From Skermanella mucosa (GTDB lineage: Bacteria > Pseudomonadota > Alphaproteobacteria > Azospirillales > Azospirillaceae): 64,000 nucleotides of DNA. This document shows, piece after piece, positions 26,353 to 35,296 of the stretch. The translations under genes were made by a program, and so were the position numbers. Every line of letters begins with the position of its first letter. The stretch's first letter is position 1. The stretch spans positions 558,001 through 622,000 of the forward strand of contig NZ_CP086107.1 in the NCBI RefSeq assembly GCF_016765655.2, read 5' to 3'. The notes beneath the pieces were generated by a model. It did no database searches and was not told where the DNA came from. It saw only the letters and a program-made list of their open reading frames with translations.

Positions 26353-26700
26353 TCATCCCACCCGCATCGGTCCGGCAGTCCAGGCGGGACGCCTCCAGTC
26401 GATTCCCTCCCACAGCATTGCCAGTTGTGCCGCCGTCAGCCGTACCGATCCGTCCGAAGGTGCCGGCCAGGGGAAGCGGCCCTGCTCGAGAACCTTGTAA
26501 TACAGACAAAACCCCTGGCCGTCCCAGTGGAGCAGCTTGATTCTGTCGCCCCGACGCCCCCGGAAGGCGAAGACGGCACCCGAGCCGGGGGCCTGCCGGA
26601 GGTGCTCCTGCGCGACCGCCGCCAGCCCGGTGATTCCCTTGCGCAGGTCCGTGACCCCGCAGGCGAGATAGACCCGAACGCCGGTGCCCAGGCCGATCAT
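26353..26700 (-). CDS. tnpB: IS66 accessory protein TnpB
   Basis: The 115-residue protein is the standard IS66 Orf2: VYLACGVTDLRKGITGLAAV, FAFRGRRGDRIKLLHWDGQG and LYYKVLEQGRFPWP are family signatures. It has no known enzymatic activity but is needed for transposition. The start at 26700 overlaps the tnpA stop as ATGA, which supports this shorter start over an upstream one. Confidence 0.93.
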   Translation of the reverse strand: MIGLGTGVRVYLACGVTDLRKGITGLAAVAQEHLRQAPGSGAVFAFRGRRGDRIKLLHWDGQGFCLYYKVLEQGRFPWPAPSDGSVRLTAAQLAMLWEGIDWRRPAWTAGPMRVG

Positions 26701-27071
26701 GCCGCCTCCGCGACCCGGATCAGCCGCATCAGAACGCGATCCGGAAGGTCGGCGGCAAAGCGCAGGGTGCGGCCACTGCGCAGCCCGATCTCGACAGGGT
26801 GGCTTGGCGCATCCCCGCCACATCCGGCGCCCAGGCCCGGCTCCTCCTCCGTCACCTCGACCGGGAGGAATACGGCCTTGCCCGTTGGATGGACGGCCTT
26901 GCGCTTCAACTCGCAGCGCCACTGATAGATGTTCTGCCGGGAGATGTCATGCCGGCGCGCCACCTCCGAGACGCTCGACCCGGGAGCGGCAGCCTCGGCG
27001 ACAATCCGCATCTTCTCGTCCAAAGACCAGCGACGCCGGCGCTCACTTCCATTCAGAACCTCCACCCGCAT
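26697..27071 (-). CDS. tnpA: IS66 transposase-associated protein TnpA
   Basis: The 124-residue protein carries a helix-turn-helix (EKMRIVAEAAAPGSSVSEVA, then RRHDISRQNIYQWR) that probably binds the IS66 ends. It is first in the tnpABC order. The C-terminal part (SGRTLRFAADLPDRVLMRLI) is usual for the family. Confidence 0.92.
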   Translation of the reverse strand: MRVEVLNGSERRRRWSLDEKMRIVAEAAAPGSSVSEVARRHDISRQNIYQWRCELKRKAVHPTGKAVFLPVEVTEEEPGLGAGCGGDAPSHPVEIGLRSGRTLRFAADLPDRVLMRLIRVAEAA

Positions 27072-27168
27072 ATCTCACCTCGCTGTTGACGTCCATAACG
27101 ACGTCGTTAACGACGTAAGCTATCTCGATAGCAAAATCCTTGTAAGGCGGCCTGGATCGGCCGGTTAC

Positions 27169-29938
27169 CATGATCGAGGGGCTCCGCCAACTTCTCAGCA
27201 CCTGGGCCGAGTCCCCGGTCCTGCGTGACGGCGACATGGCGGGATGCCAGGAGATGGCGGCCCGACTGGGCAGGAGCTATCCCGCCTATCTCGGCGTTAC
27301 CGCGACCGATGGGGCCGGGGTTATCCGGTGCGCGACCATGCAGGCAGCACTCGGCCTGTCCACAAGCGAGAGCCCCCACGCCCGCCTCGCCCGGGAGACC
27401 GGCGGCTTCGCGGTCGGAGAGTTCGTTCTCCGCCGGGACACCTCCAGGCCGGCCCTGTCCTTCGCGATGCCCTACCGGAACCGGGCCGGTGCCCCGGCCG
27501 GCTTCATCATCGCCCTGGTTGACCTGAGTGGGTTCGAGCACTATCTCGCCGACCAGTTGCTGCCCGTGGGAGCCGCCTTCACCATCGCCGATCGGCACGG
27601 AACCGTGCTTGCCCGCACGCCTGAGGTGGCCGGCGCGGCCGGCAATCCGCTGCCCGAGCCGTACCGGCCGCTGCTGGAGGCCGCACAGAGCGGCAGCGTG
27701 GATCTGGCCGGCCTCGACGGCGTCATGCGGGTGCAGGGCTATGTCCCGCCAGCCACAGGTGCGCAGGGCCTGTTCGTCATGGTCGGGCTGGGCAAGGCTG
27801 CGGCGCTGGCGCCGATCCGGGGCACCCTGTGGCGTTCTCTGGGAGGGCTCTGCGCCACGACGCTTCTCGCCCTGGCCGTGGCCTGGTGGGGGACACGCCG
27901 CTACCTGCGCGGTCCGGTGCGGGCCCTGGTGGCGGCAACCGAACGCTGGCGCGACGGCGACTATACCTCCAGGGCCGGCATCAGGGACGGCGGTTCGGAA
28001 CTGGTTGCGCTCGGGAGCGCCTTCGACGCCATGGCAGAGAGCCTGGAGGCTTACAACCGGGCGCGCGATGAAGCTTATGTCGCTAGGCGCAAGGTCGCCG
28101 AGGTCTTCGACTGCATTACCGACGGCGTGTTCGAGGTCGACCGTGACTGGCGCATCACTTTCATGAACGAGCGTGCCCGGAACGGAGCCGCGGGGGGACA
28201 GGACCAGGTCGGCATGATCCTATGGGACGCCTACCCGGAACTCGTGGGCAGCCGGTTCTGGCACGAGGATCATCGGTCCATGACGGAGCGGGTGCCGATT
28301 GAGGTCGAGGACTACTACGCGCCGCACCAGAAATGGTATCGGGTGCGCGCTTTTCCGTCGCGTGAGGGCTTGGCCATTTATTTTCAGGATGTGACCGAGC
28401 GGCGTCGCCTGCAAGAGGACCTGAGCCGCCAGCAAACGCTATTGGAGACTGTGATTGAGAGCGCACCTGATCCCATATTCGCCAAGGACCGGGAGGGGCA
28501 TTGCATCACACTGAACTCGGCGGCCGCCGGCGTCCTCGGCCATCCGCGCCAGACCATCATCGGGAGTACAGATGCCGATATGTTTCCCCTGGAGATCGCC
28601 ACCGTGATGCGGGACCAGGAAATGCGCATCATGGAGACCGGCGTGACCGAGGTTCTGGAGGAATCCATTCCGGACCGGCACCATGGCGAGCCCCGGGTGT
28701 TCCTGACGACCAAGACGCCGTTGCGCGATCCCGTCGGTGCCGTCGTCGGGATCATCGGCGTCTCCCGCGACATCACCGAGCGCAAGGCCCGGGAGGAAGC
28801 GTTGCGCCAGGCCAAGGAAGAAGCGGAGCGCGCCAACCTCGCCAAGTCCAAGTTCCTGGCAGCCGCCAGCCACGACCTGCGCCAGCCTCTTCAGTCCCTT
28901 ACCCTGTTCACCGGCGTGCTCAGGGGCCACGTCCAGAGCGCGCGTGGCCAGCAGGCACTGCAACATCTGGAACATGGGCTCGACACCTTGAAGGCGTTGC
29001 TCGACAGCCTGCTCGACGTATCGAGGCTGGACGCCGGCATCGTCAAGCCGGAGATCACGGAGTTCCCGGTCTCCGCGGTGCTAGATGGGATCGACGCGAG
29101 CTATGGTCCGGCTGCCGCAGCCAAGGGACTGGGCTGGCAGGTCGAGACCTGTACCGAGGCAGTCCGCACCGACATGACGCTGCTCGGGCGCGTGCTCCGA
29201 AACCTGGTCGAGAACGCCGTGCGCTACACGAGGTCCGGCCACATACGGATCGCCTGCCGCCGGATCGAGGATCGTCTGCGCGTCGCGGTCGAGGATACCG
29301 GCATCGGCATTCCGCCCGGGCAGCTTGAGCAGATCTTCGAGGAGTTCCATCAGGTGGACAACCAGGCGCGCGACCGGAGCCAAGGTCTTGGTCTCGGCCT
29401 GGCGATCGTCCGGCGCATCGCGGACCTGCTTGGCCACCGGGTCGAGACGCGATCCCGGCCGGGCGAGGGCTCCACCTTCAGCGTCGAGTTGCCTCTCGCC
29501 ATGACGGGAACCATGCCGGTGCCGACGTTGTCCGGGGGCGATAGCTCGGAACAGGACGGGCAGGGCCGGCTGGTCGTGGTGATAGACGATGACACCCTGG
29601 TGCTGACGAGCCTGGAGGCGATTCTGACCGAGTGGCGCTACGAGGTGATTGCCGCCATCAGCGCCGAGGAGGCTGTCGCTCAGGTCCGGAATGCGGGCCG
29701 CCGGCCCGATATCGTGCTTGCCGATTACCGGCTACTGGACGGACGCACGGGCACCGAGGCGGTCGTGGCCATCCGCGCCCTGTTCGACCACCCTATACCC
29801 GGACTGATCCTGACTGGCGAAACCGACTTGCAGTTCCTGCGTGCGTGCGCCGACCATGATCTGGGCATCGCGTACAAGCCGGTGATGCCCGCGCAACTCG
29901 GTCGAGCGCTGGAGCAACAGCTAAACGCCGCGGCTTGA
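27169..29938 (+). pseudogene. Hybrid histidine kinase, main part after IS66
   Basis: Joined with 24261-24429, this gives a 976-residue membrane kinase. The order is a periplasmic sensor domain, a second membrane helix (LGGLCATTLLALAVAWWG), HAMP, two PAS domains (the first near VFDCITDGVFEVDRDW, the second near LLETVIESAPDPIFAKDREG), the H-box with His622 (AASHDLRQPLQSL), the ATPase part (LVENAVRYT, DTGIGIP, GLGLGLAIV) and a C-terminal receiver with Asp906 (VLADYRL). Without its N-terminus a shorter cytosolic protein might still be made from the internal ATG at 27170, but it would lack the membrane anchor. The signal is unknown. It lies upstream of an exported nuclease gene. Confidence 0.9.
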
Positions 29939-30091
29939 TCAAGATACCGAGGAAACACGGGAAGGCAGCCTGCCCGGCGCTGCGGCGCTGCAGACGCTGA
30001 GCGGAAATGCATTGCACTGGTTGGGAAGGAACATGATGGGGCAGGAATGCCAAGAGTTTGTATCGGTCACAGGGCGTGTTTTGGTCACCGT

Positions 30092-30835
30092 ATGCTGAGG
30101 CGCCTCGTCATCGTGGCCGCTCTTGCGTCATGCCCGACCTTCGGCATGACGACTGTTTCCCTGGCGGCCCCGACCGAGTGCTCGCAGTTCTTCCCGCACG
30201 GCAGCACGCCGGACCTGATCAACCCGAAACTCCGCCCCAAGACCCGGGCGTTGTGCTACTCGTCTTTCGCCGTGCTGCATTCCGGCATCACGCGCACCCC
30301 GCTCTGGGCGGCCGAGCACCTGACCCGCAAAGGGCTCGACGCAGCAGTGGCCACTGAGCGCAAGGACACCTTCCACGAGGAGGCCAGGCTACCACCCGGT
30401 GAGCGCGGCGATCTCGACGACTACGCGCGTTCCGGCTTCGACCGTGGCCACCTCGCGCCGGCCGCCGATATGCCGGACGATCAGGCGCAGCATGAGAGCT
30501 TCTCCCTGGCCAATATCATCCCGCAGGATCCGCAGAGCAACCGAGGCCTGTGGTCGGGAATCGAGTCCGCCGCGCGTGGTCTCGCCCGCAAGTCAGGGGA
30601 ACTGTACGTCGTCAGCGGCCCGGTCTTCCAGGGCGAGACCCTGCAGCGCCTGCGCGGACGAGTGCTGGTGCCGACCCACATCTTCAAGGCCGTTTACGAT
30701 CCCAAGCGCAAACAGGCGGCCGCCTATCTCGTGGAAAATGCCGATGGCGATCAGTGGCGAGGTGTATCGATCGCCGAGTTTCAGAAGCTGTTTGTAGAAA
30801 TCAGGCAGAGGCTTCCTCAACGACGAGGCGCTTGA
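30092..30835 (+). CDS. Exported DNA/RNA non-specific endonuclease, C-terminus altered by IS5
   Basis: Secreted Serratia-type nuclease. The start at 30092 gives a signal peptide (MLRRLVIVAALASCPTFGMT, cleavage likely after SLAA). The active site is clear: FDRGHLAPAADM with catalytic His120, and Asn150 in DPQSNRGLW as the magnesium ligand. The family fold continues through HIFKAVYDPKRKQAAAYLVE and VSIAEFQKL; then the IS5 begins and the last about 15 residues are encoded by the element, so the native C-terminal tail is lost. The core may still be active. Role: probably nutrient scavenging or degradation of extracellular DNA. Confidence 0.85.
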   Translation: MLRRLVIVAALASCPTFGMTTVSLAAPTECSQFFPHGSTPDLINPKLRPKTRALCYSSFAVLHSGITRTPLWAAEHLTRKGLDAAVATERKDTFHEEARLPPGERGDLDDYARSGFDRGHLAPAADMPDDQAQHESFSLANIIPQDPQSNRGLWSGIESAARGLARKSGELYVVSGPVFQGETLQRLRGRVLVPTHIFKAVYDPKRKQAAAYLVENADGDQWRGVSIAEFQKLFVEIRQRLPQRRGA

Positions 30836-31763
30836 TGCGCCTGGACAGGATGGAAACGAAGGCGATTTCGATGAAGGCGACGAGGTGCTCCCTCGTCCGC
30901 TCGAAGATAGTGTTCAACCGCCGGTAATTGGCAATCCAGGAGAAGGAGCGCTCCACCACCCAGCAGATTCCGGCCGGGAGGAACTTGCCATCACGGCCGC
31001 GAGCGACGGGCTCGACGGTAATGCCGCGCTTCTGCCCGACCTTGGCCAGACGCTTGCCCCGGTAGCCGAGGTCGCCCAGCGCCGATCCCCGGAAGCCTTT
31101 GCCGGAGAGGTCGCGGAGCACCGGGATGATACCTTTGGTATCATGCACGTTGGCTGGCGAGACGTCGATCGCCAGCGGGATGCCGTACTTATCAACGCCC
31201 ACGTGAACTTTGACGCCGTTGATCTTCTTGCCGCCATCGAAGCCACGACCGAAGCAGCTCGGCGCTGACCTGCAGGAACGGCTGTCGATGACGACAGCCG
31301 TCGGTTCTGCGGCATCGCCGCAAACCAGCCGCCAGGTGCGGTGCAGCCGGTCGAGCAGGCGACGCCACAAGCCGAGCCTCGTCCAGCGGGCGAACAGGGT
31401 GAACAGCGTGTTGAACGGGATGTCGCACAGTTGCCCGATGGCGCGCCACTGCATGCCGCAGAAGCACAGGCACCAGATCGCCATGATCGCTTTACGCAGC
31501 GCTGCTCCTGTCAACGCCGGCTTCGGTCCTGACCGTGTCGGCTTCGGTCCTGACCGTGTCGGCTTCGTGCCGTCCGCTTCCATCGCCGCATGTTCCGCCA
31601 GAACCTCATCCACGAAGGCATCGACGTCACTGAAAGCATCCCAGGACGCCGGAGAAGTCTTTGCGGTTCTAAAGGCGGTACCCATATGATGCTGGCTCAG
31701 CGGCTGTTGACGACGAACCCCGTCATAGCCACTCAGCCCCCATGGGTCATTCCTCTTTTTCAT
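30801..31763 (-). CDS. IS5-family transposase
   Basis: A DDE transposase of up to 320 residues. The core motifs are AVVIDSRSCRSAPSCFGRGF (first Asp), ALGDLGYRGKRL (second Asp) and the C-terminal WVVERSFSWIANYRRLNTIF (Glu with the spaced R...Y/K signature of IS5). The start is uncertain: the frame opens at 31763, but MGTAFRTAKTSPASW at 31685 is also reasonable. A 21-bp tandem repeat within the gene gives TRSGPKPTRSGPKP. Confidence 0.88.
   Translation of the reverse strand: MKKRNDPWGLSGYDGVRRQQPLSQHHMGTAFRTAKTSPASWDAFSDVDAFVDEVLAEHAAMEADGTKPTRSGPKPTRSGPKPALTGAALRKAIMAIWCLCFCGMQWRAIGQLCDIPFNTLFTLFARWTRLGLWRRLLDRLHRTWRLVCGDAAEPTAVVIDSRSCRSAPSCFGRGFDGGKKINGVKVHVGVDKYGIPLAIDVSPANVHDTKGIIPVLRDLSGKGFRGSALGDLGYRGKRLAKVGQKRGITVEPVARGRDGKFLPAGICWVVERSFSWIANYRRLNTIFERTREHLVAFIEIAFVSILSRRIKRLVVEEASA
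31518..31571. repeat. 21-bp tandem repeat inside the IS5 transposase gene
   Basis: Two full copies and a partial third of a unit beginning CGGCTTCGGTCCTGACC. They stay in frame and lengthen a basic Pro-rich linker (TRSGPKP) in the protein. Confidence 0.85.
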
Positions 31764-31784
31764 CTCAAAGTAGCATCTCGGTCA

Positions 31785-32014
31785 GAACAGGTCGGCACGC
31801 CCCGTCTGCGAACAGCTTCTATGATGCATGCCGCAAGCTGGCTGAGGTCCTGGAGGATTACGGCACGGCGCGAATTGTGGTGCTGGTCGATGAAATCGCC
31901 ACGGCGAAGTCGTTCCTGGGCCAGATCGCGGCGCCGGATGTCGGTGATGACCACCCGGATCTGGAGATGACGCCCCGGACGCTCGGGCCGGGTATCTATG
32001 GCCTGCAGATGTAG
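31785..32014 (+). pseudogene. C-terminal fragment of an unknown gene behind IS5
   Basis: The last about 70 codons of a frame (FYDACRKLAEVLEDYGTARI, then VVLVDEIATAKSFLGQIAAP, ending GPGIYGLQM) look protein-like with good codon use, but there is no start apart from IS5 sequence. It is probably the 3' remainder of a gene that was cut by the IS5. I do not recognise the family. Confidence 0.45.
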
Positions 32015-32661
32015 CGTTGCCTATTCGTTCGAACGGACAGATAGAGAACGAATAATCACGCGAATTGAGAACATGCGGGAACAGAAAGAAGCCCGCACAC
32101 AGGATGTAGCCCCGGCGCGGGCTCTAGGAAGTCACTCAGGAAAGTTGACACAAGATGTCAATGCCCCGACGGGGCCAAGCCGAAACAGGTCAGTACGGCG
32201 ATGTTTCTCGATGCCGGTTGGTATATGCCTGTTAGGCAGAAAGACGCCCGCACCGAGGAAGATGCGGGCGGAAGGTCTTCAAACGGTGCCTACGTTATGA
32301 GGCAGAGCGATATTATCAGCAATTTCAAAGTGGTGCGTAGTCTGGGGCGATCATGTGCTATGGGGGGATTGAGGCCCACCAGGAGGGCCGTGCGTCCGAC
32401 CGTCGTTGGGCGATGATAATCGGCTATGAAACGGTCGTCTCTTCGACCTGCATCATGCGTCTATCTAAGCCTGAAGGAAGGAAATTGCTCCGGCGGATCG
32501 CCTAACCTGCATAGCACTATTTTTTCGCGATAAAGTATTAATTTTTCGTTTTTTTCATACGATATTTCGTGCAGTATTTCTCCATCGATGCCTCGAATGC
32601 GCCGTTCCTTACCGTCTCGGAGCAGCAATCGTTCGGTCATCAACGCATCTGGAGAACTGGC
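32015..32661. other. Gene-free region with several hairpins and a palindrome
   Basis: No convincing coding frame. It contains ATTCGTTC and its complement 15 bp apart (32023-32053), a hairpin AGCCCGC/GCGGGCT (32090-32123), the perfect palindrome TTGACA-CAAGA-TGTCAA (32145-32161), and a hairpin CGCCCGCA/TGCGGGCG with a 10-base loop (32245-32270). The last 150 bp are AT-rich and probably contain the promoter of the LuxR-type gene. The hairpins could be terminators or parts of a small RNA. Confidence 0.5.
32145..32161. promoter_or_regulatory. Perfect palindrome, operator-like
   Basis: TTGACACAAGATGTCAA is a 6-bp inverted repeat around a 5-bp centre. It includes a -35-like TTGACA. A dimeric repressor site is plausible; no promoter-gene pair can be assigned. 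Confidence 0.35.
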
Positions 32662-33336
32662 ATGACCACGTCCCGCACCATTCTGATCGAACCGAACCGG
32701 CTGTTCCGCCAGGGCCTGAAGCATCTGCTGTGCGGCACCTGCTTCGAGGCGGGCGCTGAGTTCAGTACGGTCGAGCTGGCCATGTCTGCCGGAGAGGCTG
32801 CCGAAGCGCCGGAGCTGGTGATCACGGGACAGCCGGTGGCGATTGAGGCCGACCTGCAGCAGCTCCGGGCTGCCTATCCCACTGCCCGGATCGTCGTGCT
32901 GGCCGACGACCTATCGGTCGATGTGCTGCGCGCTGCCATGGGTGCCGGCGCCGACGGCTTCCTAAGCAAGAACGTCTCGCCCGAAGCCCTGATCCAGTCG
33001 CTCCAGCTAGTCATGCTTGGAGAGAAGGTGTTCCCGACCAATCTCGCCTCCATGCTGCTCGACATCAACAGCGCACCGTCGCTGCGGCACTCGATCCGCG
33101 GCCTGTCGCCCCGGGAGCAGGAGATCCTGCAGTCCCTCGTAACCGGCGCCAGCAATAAGTTGATCGCCAACAAACTCGGCATCACCGAGGCGACGGTCAA
33201 GGTCCACCTCAAGACGCTGCTGCGCAAGATCGACGTCAACAACCGCACCCAGGCGGCGATCTGGGCCATGAACAACGGCTTCTCGGCGGAGGGCGCGGGT
33301 ACGCCGCCCCGCAGCCTCCAAGCGGTTTCCGCCTGA
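32662..33336 (+). CDS. LuxR-type regulator with an atypical receiver domain
   Basis: The 224-residue protein has a receiver-like N-terminus (ILIEPNRLFRQGLKHLL) and a C-terminal LuxR helix-turn-helix (LSPREQEILQSLVTGASNKL, then ITEATVKVHLKTLLRKI). At the phospho-acceptor position the strand reads LVITGQPVAIE without Asp, and the acidic pocket is missing (IEPNR), whereas the Lys in FLSKN remains. It is thus probably not controlled by phosphorylation but by a ligand, dimerisation or a partner. The start at 32662 has GGAG 10 bases upstream. It is read alone. Confidence 0.82.
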   Translation: MTTSRTILIEPNRLFRQGLKHLLCGTCFEAGAEFSTVELAMSAGEAAEAPELVITGQPVAIEADLQQLRAAYPTARIVVLADDLSVDVLRAAMGAGADGFLSKNVSPEALIQSLQLVMLGEKVFPTNLASMLLDINSAPSLRHSIRGLSPREQEILQSLVTGASNKLIANKLGITEATVKVHLKTLLRKIDVNNRTQAAIWAMNNGFSAEGAGTPPRSLQAVSA

Positions 33337-33402
33337 CTATCAAGTACTGTGAAAGAGCAATCCGCTTCTTTCTATTACCACTCCTCAATGGGTTTTTACG
33401 CC

Positions 33403-33825
33403 ATGAAGCGCTCAATTATCACTGTTATCACGTTCAGTTTCCTGACTACAGCCTGCGCCGGTCGCGACGCTGCCCCAGTCTCTGCGTACAACGCCTACGA
33501 TGCTCAGCTTTCGTGTTCGCAGATCGATGCGGAAACAGCGGCGAACAGTGCCAAAGTGGTTCAGCTTCAGCAGGAGAAAGACAACGCCCGCACTGCCAAC
33601 ATTGCCATTGGCGCGGTCGGCCTGCTGCTATTCTGGCCCGCGCTGTTTGCCCTTGATACGAGCGATGCCCAAGATGTTGAAATGCGCGCTCTGAACGACC
33701 GCAATAACAGTCTGGCCTATCTCAAGACCACCAGTAAGTGCACTGCTACCCAGACGGTCAACGCCGTGCCATCCAATGACGGCACGCTGCCGGTCAGCGC
33801 TGCCAGTAGCCTGGTGGTCGAGTGA
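33403..33825 (+). CDS. Small lipoprotein of unknown function
   Basis: The 140-residue product has a lipoprotein signal (MKRSIITVITFSFLTTACAG with lipobox LTTAC), a soluble segment with Cys and coiled character (CSQIDAETAANSAKVVQLQQ) and a membrane-like helix (IAIGAVGLLLFWPALFAL). Proteins of this kind are often phage or secretion-related outer-membrane lipoproteins. An upstream ATG is possible, but 33403 places the signal correctly. Before the IS256 insertion it lay about 75 bp upstream of a second lipoprotein gene, so the two probably were one unit. Confidence 0.65.
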   Translation: MKRSIITVITFSFLTTACAGRDAAPVSAYNAYDAQLSCSQIDAETAANSAKVVQLQQEKDNARTANIAIGAVGLLLFWPALFALDTSDAQDVEMRALNDRNNSLAYLKTTSKCTATQTVNAVPSNDGTLPVSAASSLVVE

Positions 33826-33885
33826 ATGCGGGAGGGATGGAAACGTTTTTTGCCTAACCTCATTGTTATTCAAGGAATAATCAGA

Positions 33886-33894
33886 AAGATGATC
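33886..33894. repeat. Target duplication of IS256 (left copy)
   Basis: AAGATGATC occurs here and at 35294-35302, directly outside the two ends of the element. Nine bases fits the 8-9 bp duplications of IS256. Confidence 0.92.
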
Positions 33895-35293
33895 GAGCTA
33901 TGGGGGAAACTGGGTGATGACGAGGTGAGGAAGGTGGCGTAACGAGGTAGGTGCTTGACGCCTGCCAGAACCTCCACGAGGGAGCGCTACGCCATGAACG
34001 AAGATACCAGCATTGTCCGGCTTCGCCAGCCCGAAGAGATCGATGATCCCCTGACGGCCCTTCTCCGATCGGGAGCCCGCCAGTTGTTGGAGCAGGCCAT
34101 CGAAGCCGAGGTGGCGGCTTTCCTGGCTGCCAGCAAAGACCTGAAGCTGGCCGACGGCCGGGACCGGTTGGTCCGGCATGGCCATGGACCGGAGCGCATG
34201 ATCCAGACCGGGATTGGGCCGGTCGAGGTCCAGCGGATCAAGGTCCGTGATCGCGCTCCCGGTCCGGCAGCCGAGCGCATCCGGTTCAGCTCAGCCTTGC
34301 TGCCGCGCTGGGCGCGCCGGACGACCAGTCTCGACGCCCTGCTGCCAATCCTGTATCTGCGCGGCGTTTCAGCCGGTGATTTCCAGGAGGCGCTGAGCGT
34401 TCTGCTCGGCAAGGACGCGCCCAACCTGTCACCGGCGGTCATCGCGCGGCTGAAGGAGAGCTGGGCGGACGACTACGCGCGCTGGCAGCGGCGGGACCTG
34501 TCGGCCCGGCGCTACGTCTATGTCTGGGCCGACGGCGTCTACCTCCAGGCCCGCATGGAGCCTGCCGCCGAGTGCATGCTGGTGATGATCGGCGCCACGC
34601 CGGAGGGTAAAAAGGAACTGCTCGGCTTCCAGGTCGGCGTCCGCGAAAGCGCCCAGAGCTGGCGCGAACTGCTGATCGACCTGAAGGCCCGCGGGCTGGG
34701 AATCGCCCCGGAACTGGCGGTCGCCGATGGTGCTTTGGGCTTCTGGAAGGCGCTCGACGAGGTCTTCCCCGGCACGCGTCATCAGCGCTGCTGGTTTCAT
34801 AAAAGTTCTAATGTTCTCAACAAGGTGGCGAAATCGCTCCAGCCCGCGGTCAAGCAGGACCTGCGGGAGATCTGGATGGCGCCCGACCTCAAGGCGGCGG
34901 AGCATGCCCTTGATACCTTCGAGAAGAAGTACGGCGCCAAGTACTCCGGTGCCGTCGAATGCCTGACCAAAGATCGTGATGCCCTGCTGGCCTTCTACAG
35001 CTTCCCGGCCGAGCATTGGGATCACGTGCGGACCACAAACCCTATAGAAAGCGTCTTCGCCACAGTCCGGCACCGGACGGTCCGCACCAAGGGGGCGCTT
35101 TCCCAGGACACTGCCAAGCTCATGGTCTTCAAGCTGATCTCGGCAGCATCCAGAACTTGGCGGCGACTTCAGGGCGAAAACCAGTTGCCCAAGATCATCC
35201 AAGGCGTCAAATTCCGCGACGGCATCGAGGTCAGCGTGCCGACATCACACAGCGCCGCCTGAACACCTCGTCACCCAAATTCCGCTATAGCTC
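33895..35293 (+). mobile_element. IS256-family element, complete (second copy)
   Basis: Inverted repeats start GAGCTAT and share TGGGTGA and CGAGGTG segments; they end at 33895 and 35293. A perfect 9-bp duplication flanks them. The insertion point is the start codon of a lipoprotein gene. Confidence 0.92.
33994..35262 (+). CDS. IS256-family transposase
   Basis: The 422-residue DDE protein belongs to a different IS256 subgroup from the two other copies in the window. Motifs: ALLRSGARQLLEQAIEAEVA, YVYVWADGVYLQARM (first Asp), LAVADGALGFWKALDEVFPG (second Asp), HQRCWFHK, and RTTNPIESVFATVRHRT with the Glu. The start at 33994 follows GAGGGAG; the frame is open somewhat further upstream. Intact. 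Confidence 0.94.
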   Translation: MNEDTSIVRLRQPEEIDDPLTALLRSGARQLLEQAIEAEVAAFLAASKDLKLADGRDRLVRHGHGPERMIQTGIGPVEVQRIKVRDRAPGPAAERIRFSSALLPRWARRTTSLDALLPILYLRGVSAGDFQEALSVLLGKDAPNLSPAVIARLKESWADDYARWQRRDLSARRYVYVWADGVYLQARMEPAAECMLVMIGATPEGKKELLGFQVGVRESAQSWRELLIDLKARGLGIAPELAVADGALGFWKALDEVFPGTRHQRCWFHKSSNVLNKVAKSLQPAVKQDLREIWMAPDLKAAEHALDTFEKKYGAKYSGAVECLTKDRDALLAFYSFPAEHWDHVRTTNPIESVFATVRHRTVRTKGALSQDTAKLMVFKLISAASRTWRRLQGENQLPKIIQGVKFRDGIEVSVPTSHSAA

Positions 35294-35296
35294 AAG

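Larger units (their letters stand above)
24430..27168 (-). mobile_element. IS66-family element, complete
   Basis: The 2739-bp element has terminal inverted repeats GTAACCGGCCG(T/A)TC and an exact 8-bp duplication. It carries tnpA, tnpB, tnpC and a small fourth gene, all on the minus strand with overlapping or 1-bp-spaced starts between several of them. All genes are intact, and the duplication has no mismatch, so the insertion is recent and the element is possibly active. Confidence 0.93.
30788..31784 (-). mobile_element. IS5-family element
   Basis: One transposase gene fills the element. Likely ends are GAAGCTGTTTGTAGAAA on the left and, on the complement of the right, GATGCTACTTTGAGATGA, an imperfect match. 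The left flank interrupts a nuclease gene. Limits are approximate because the termini match poorly. Confidence 0.65.
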
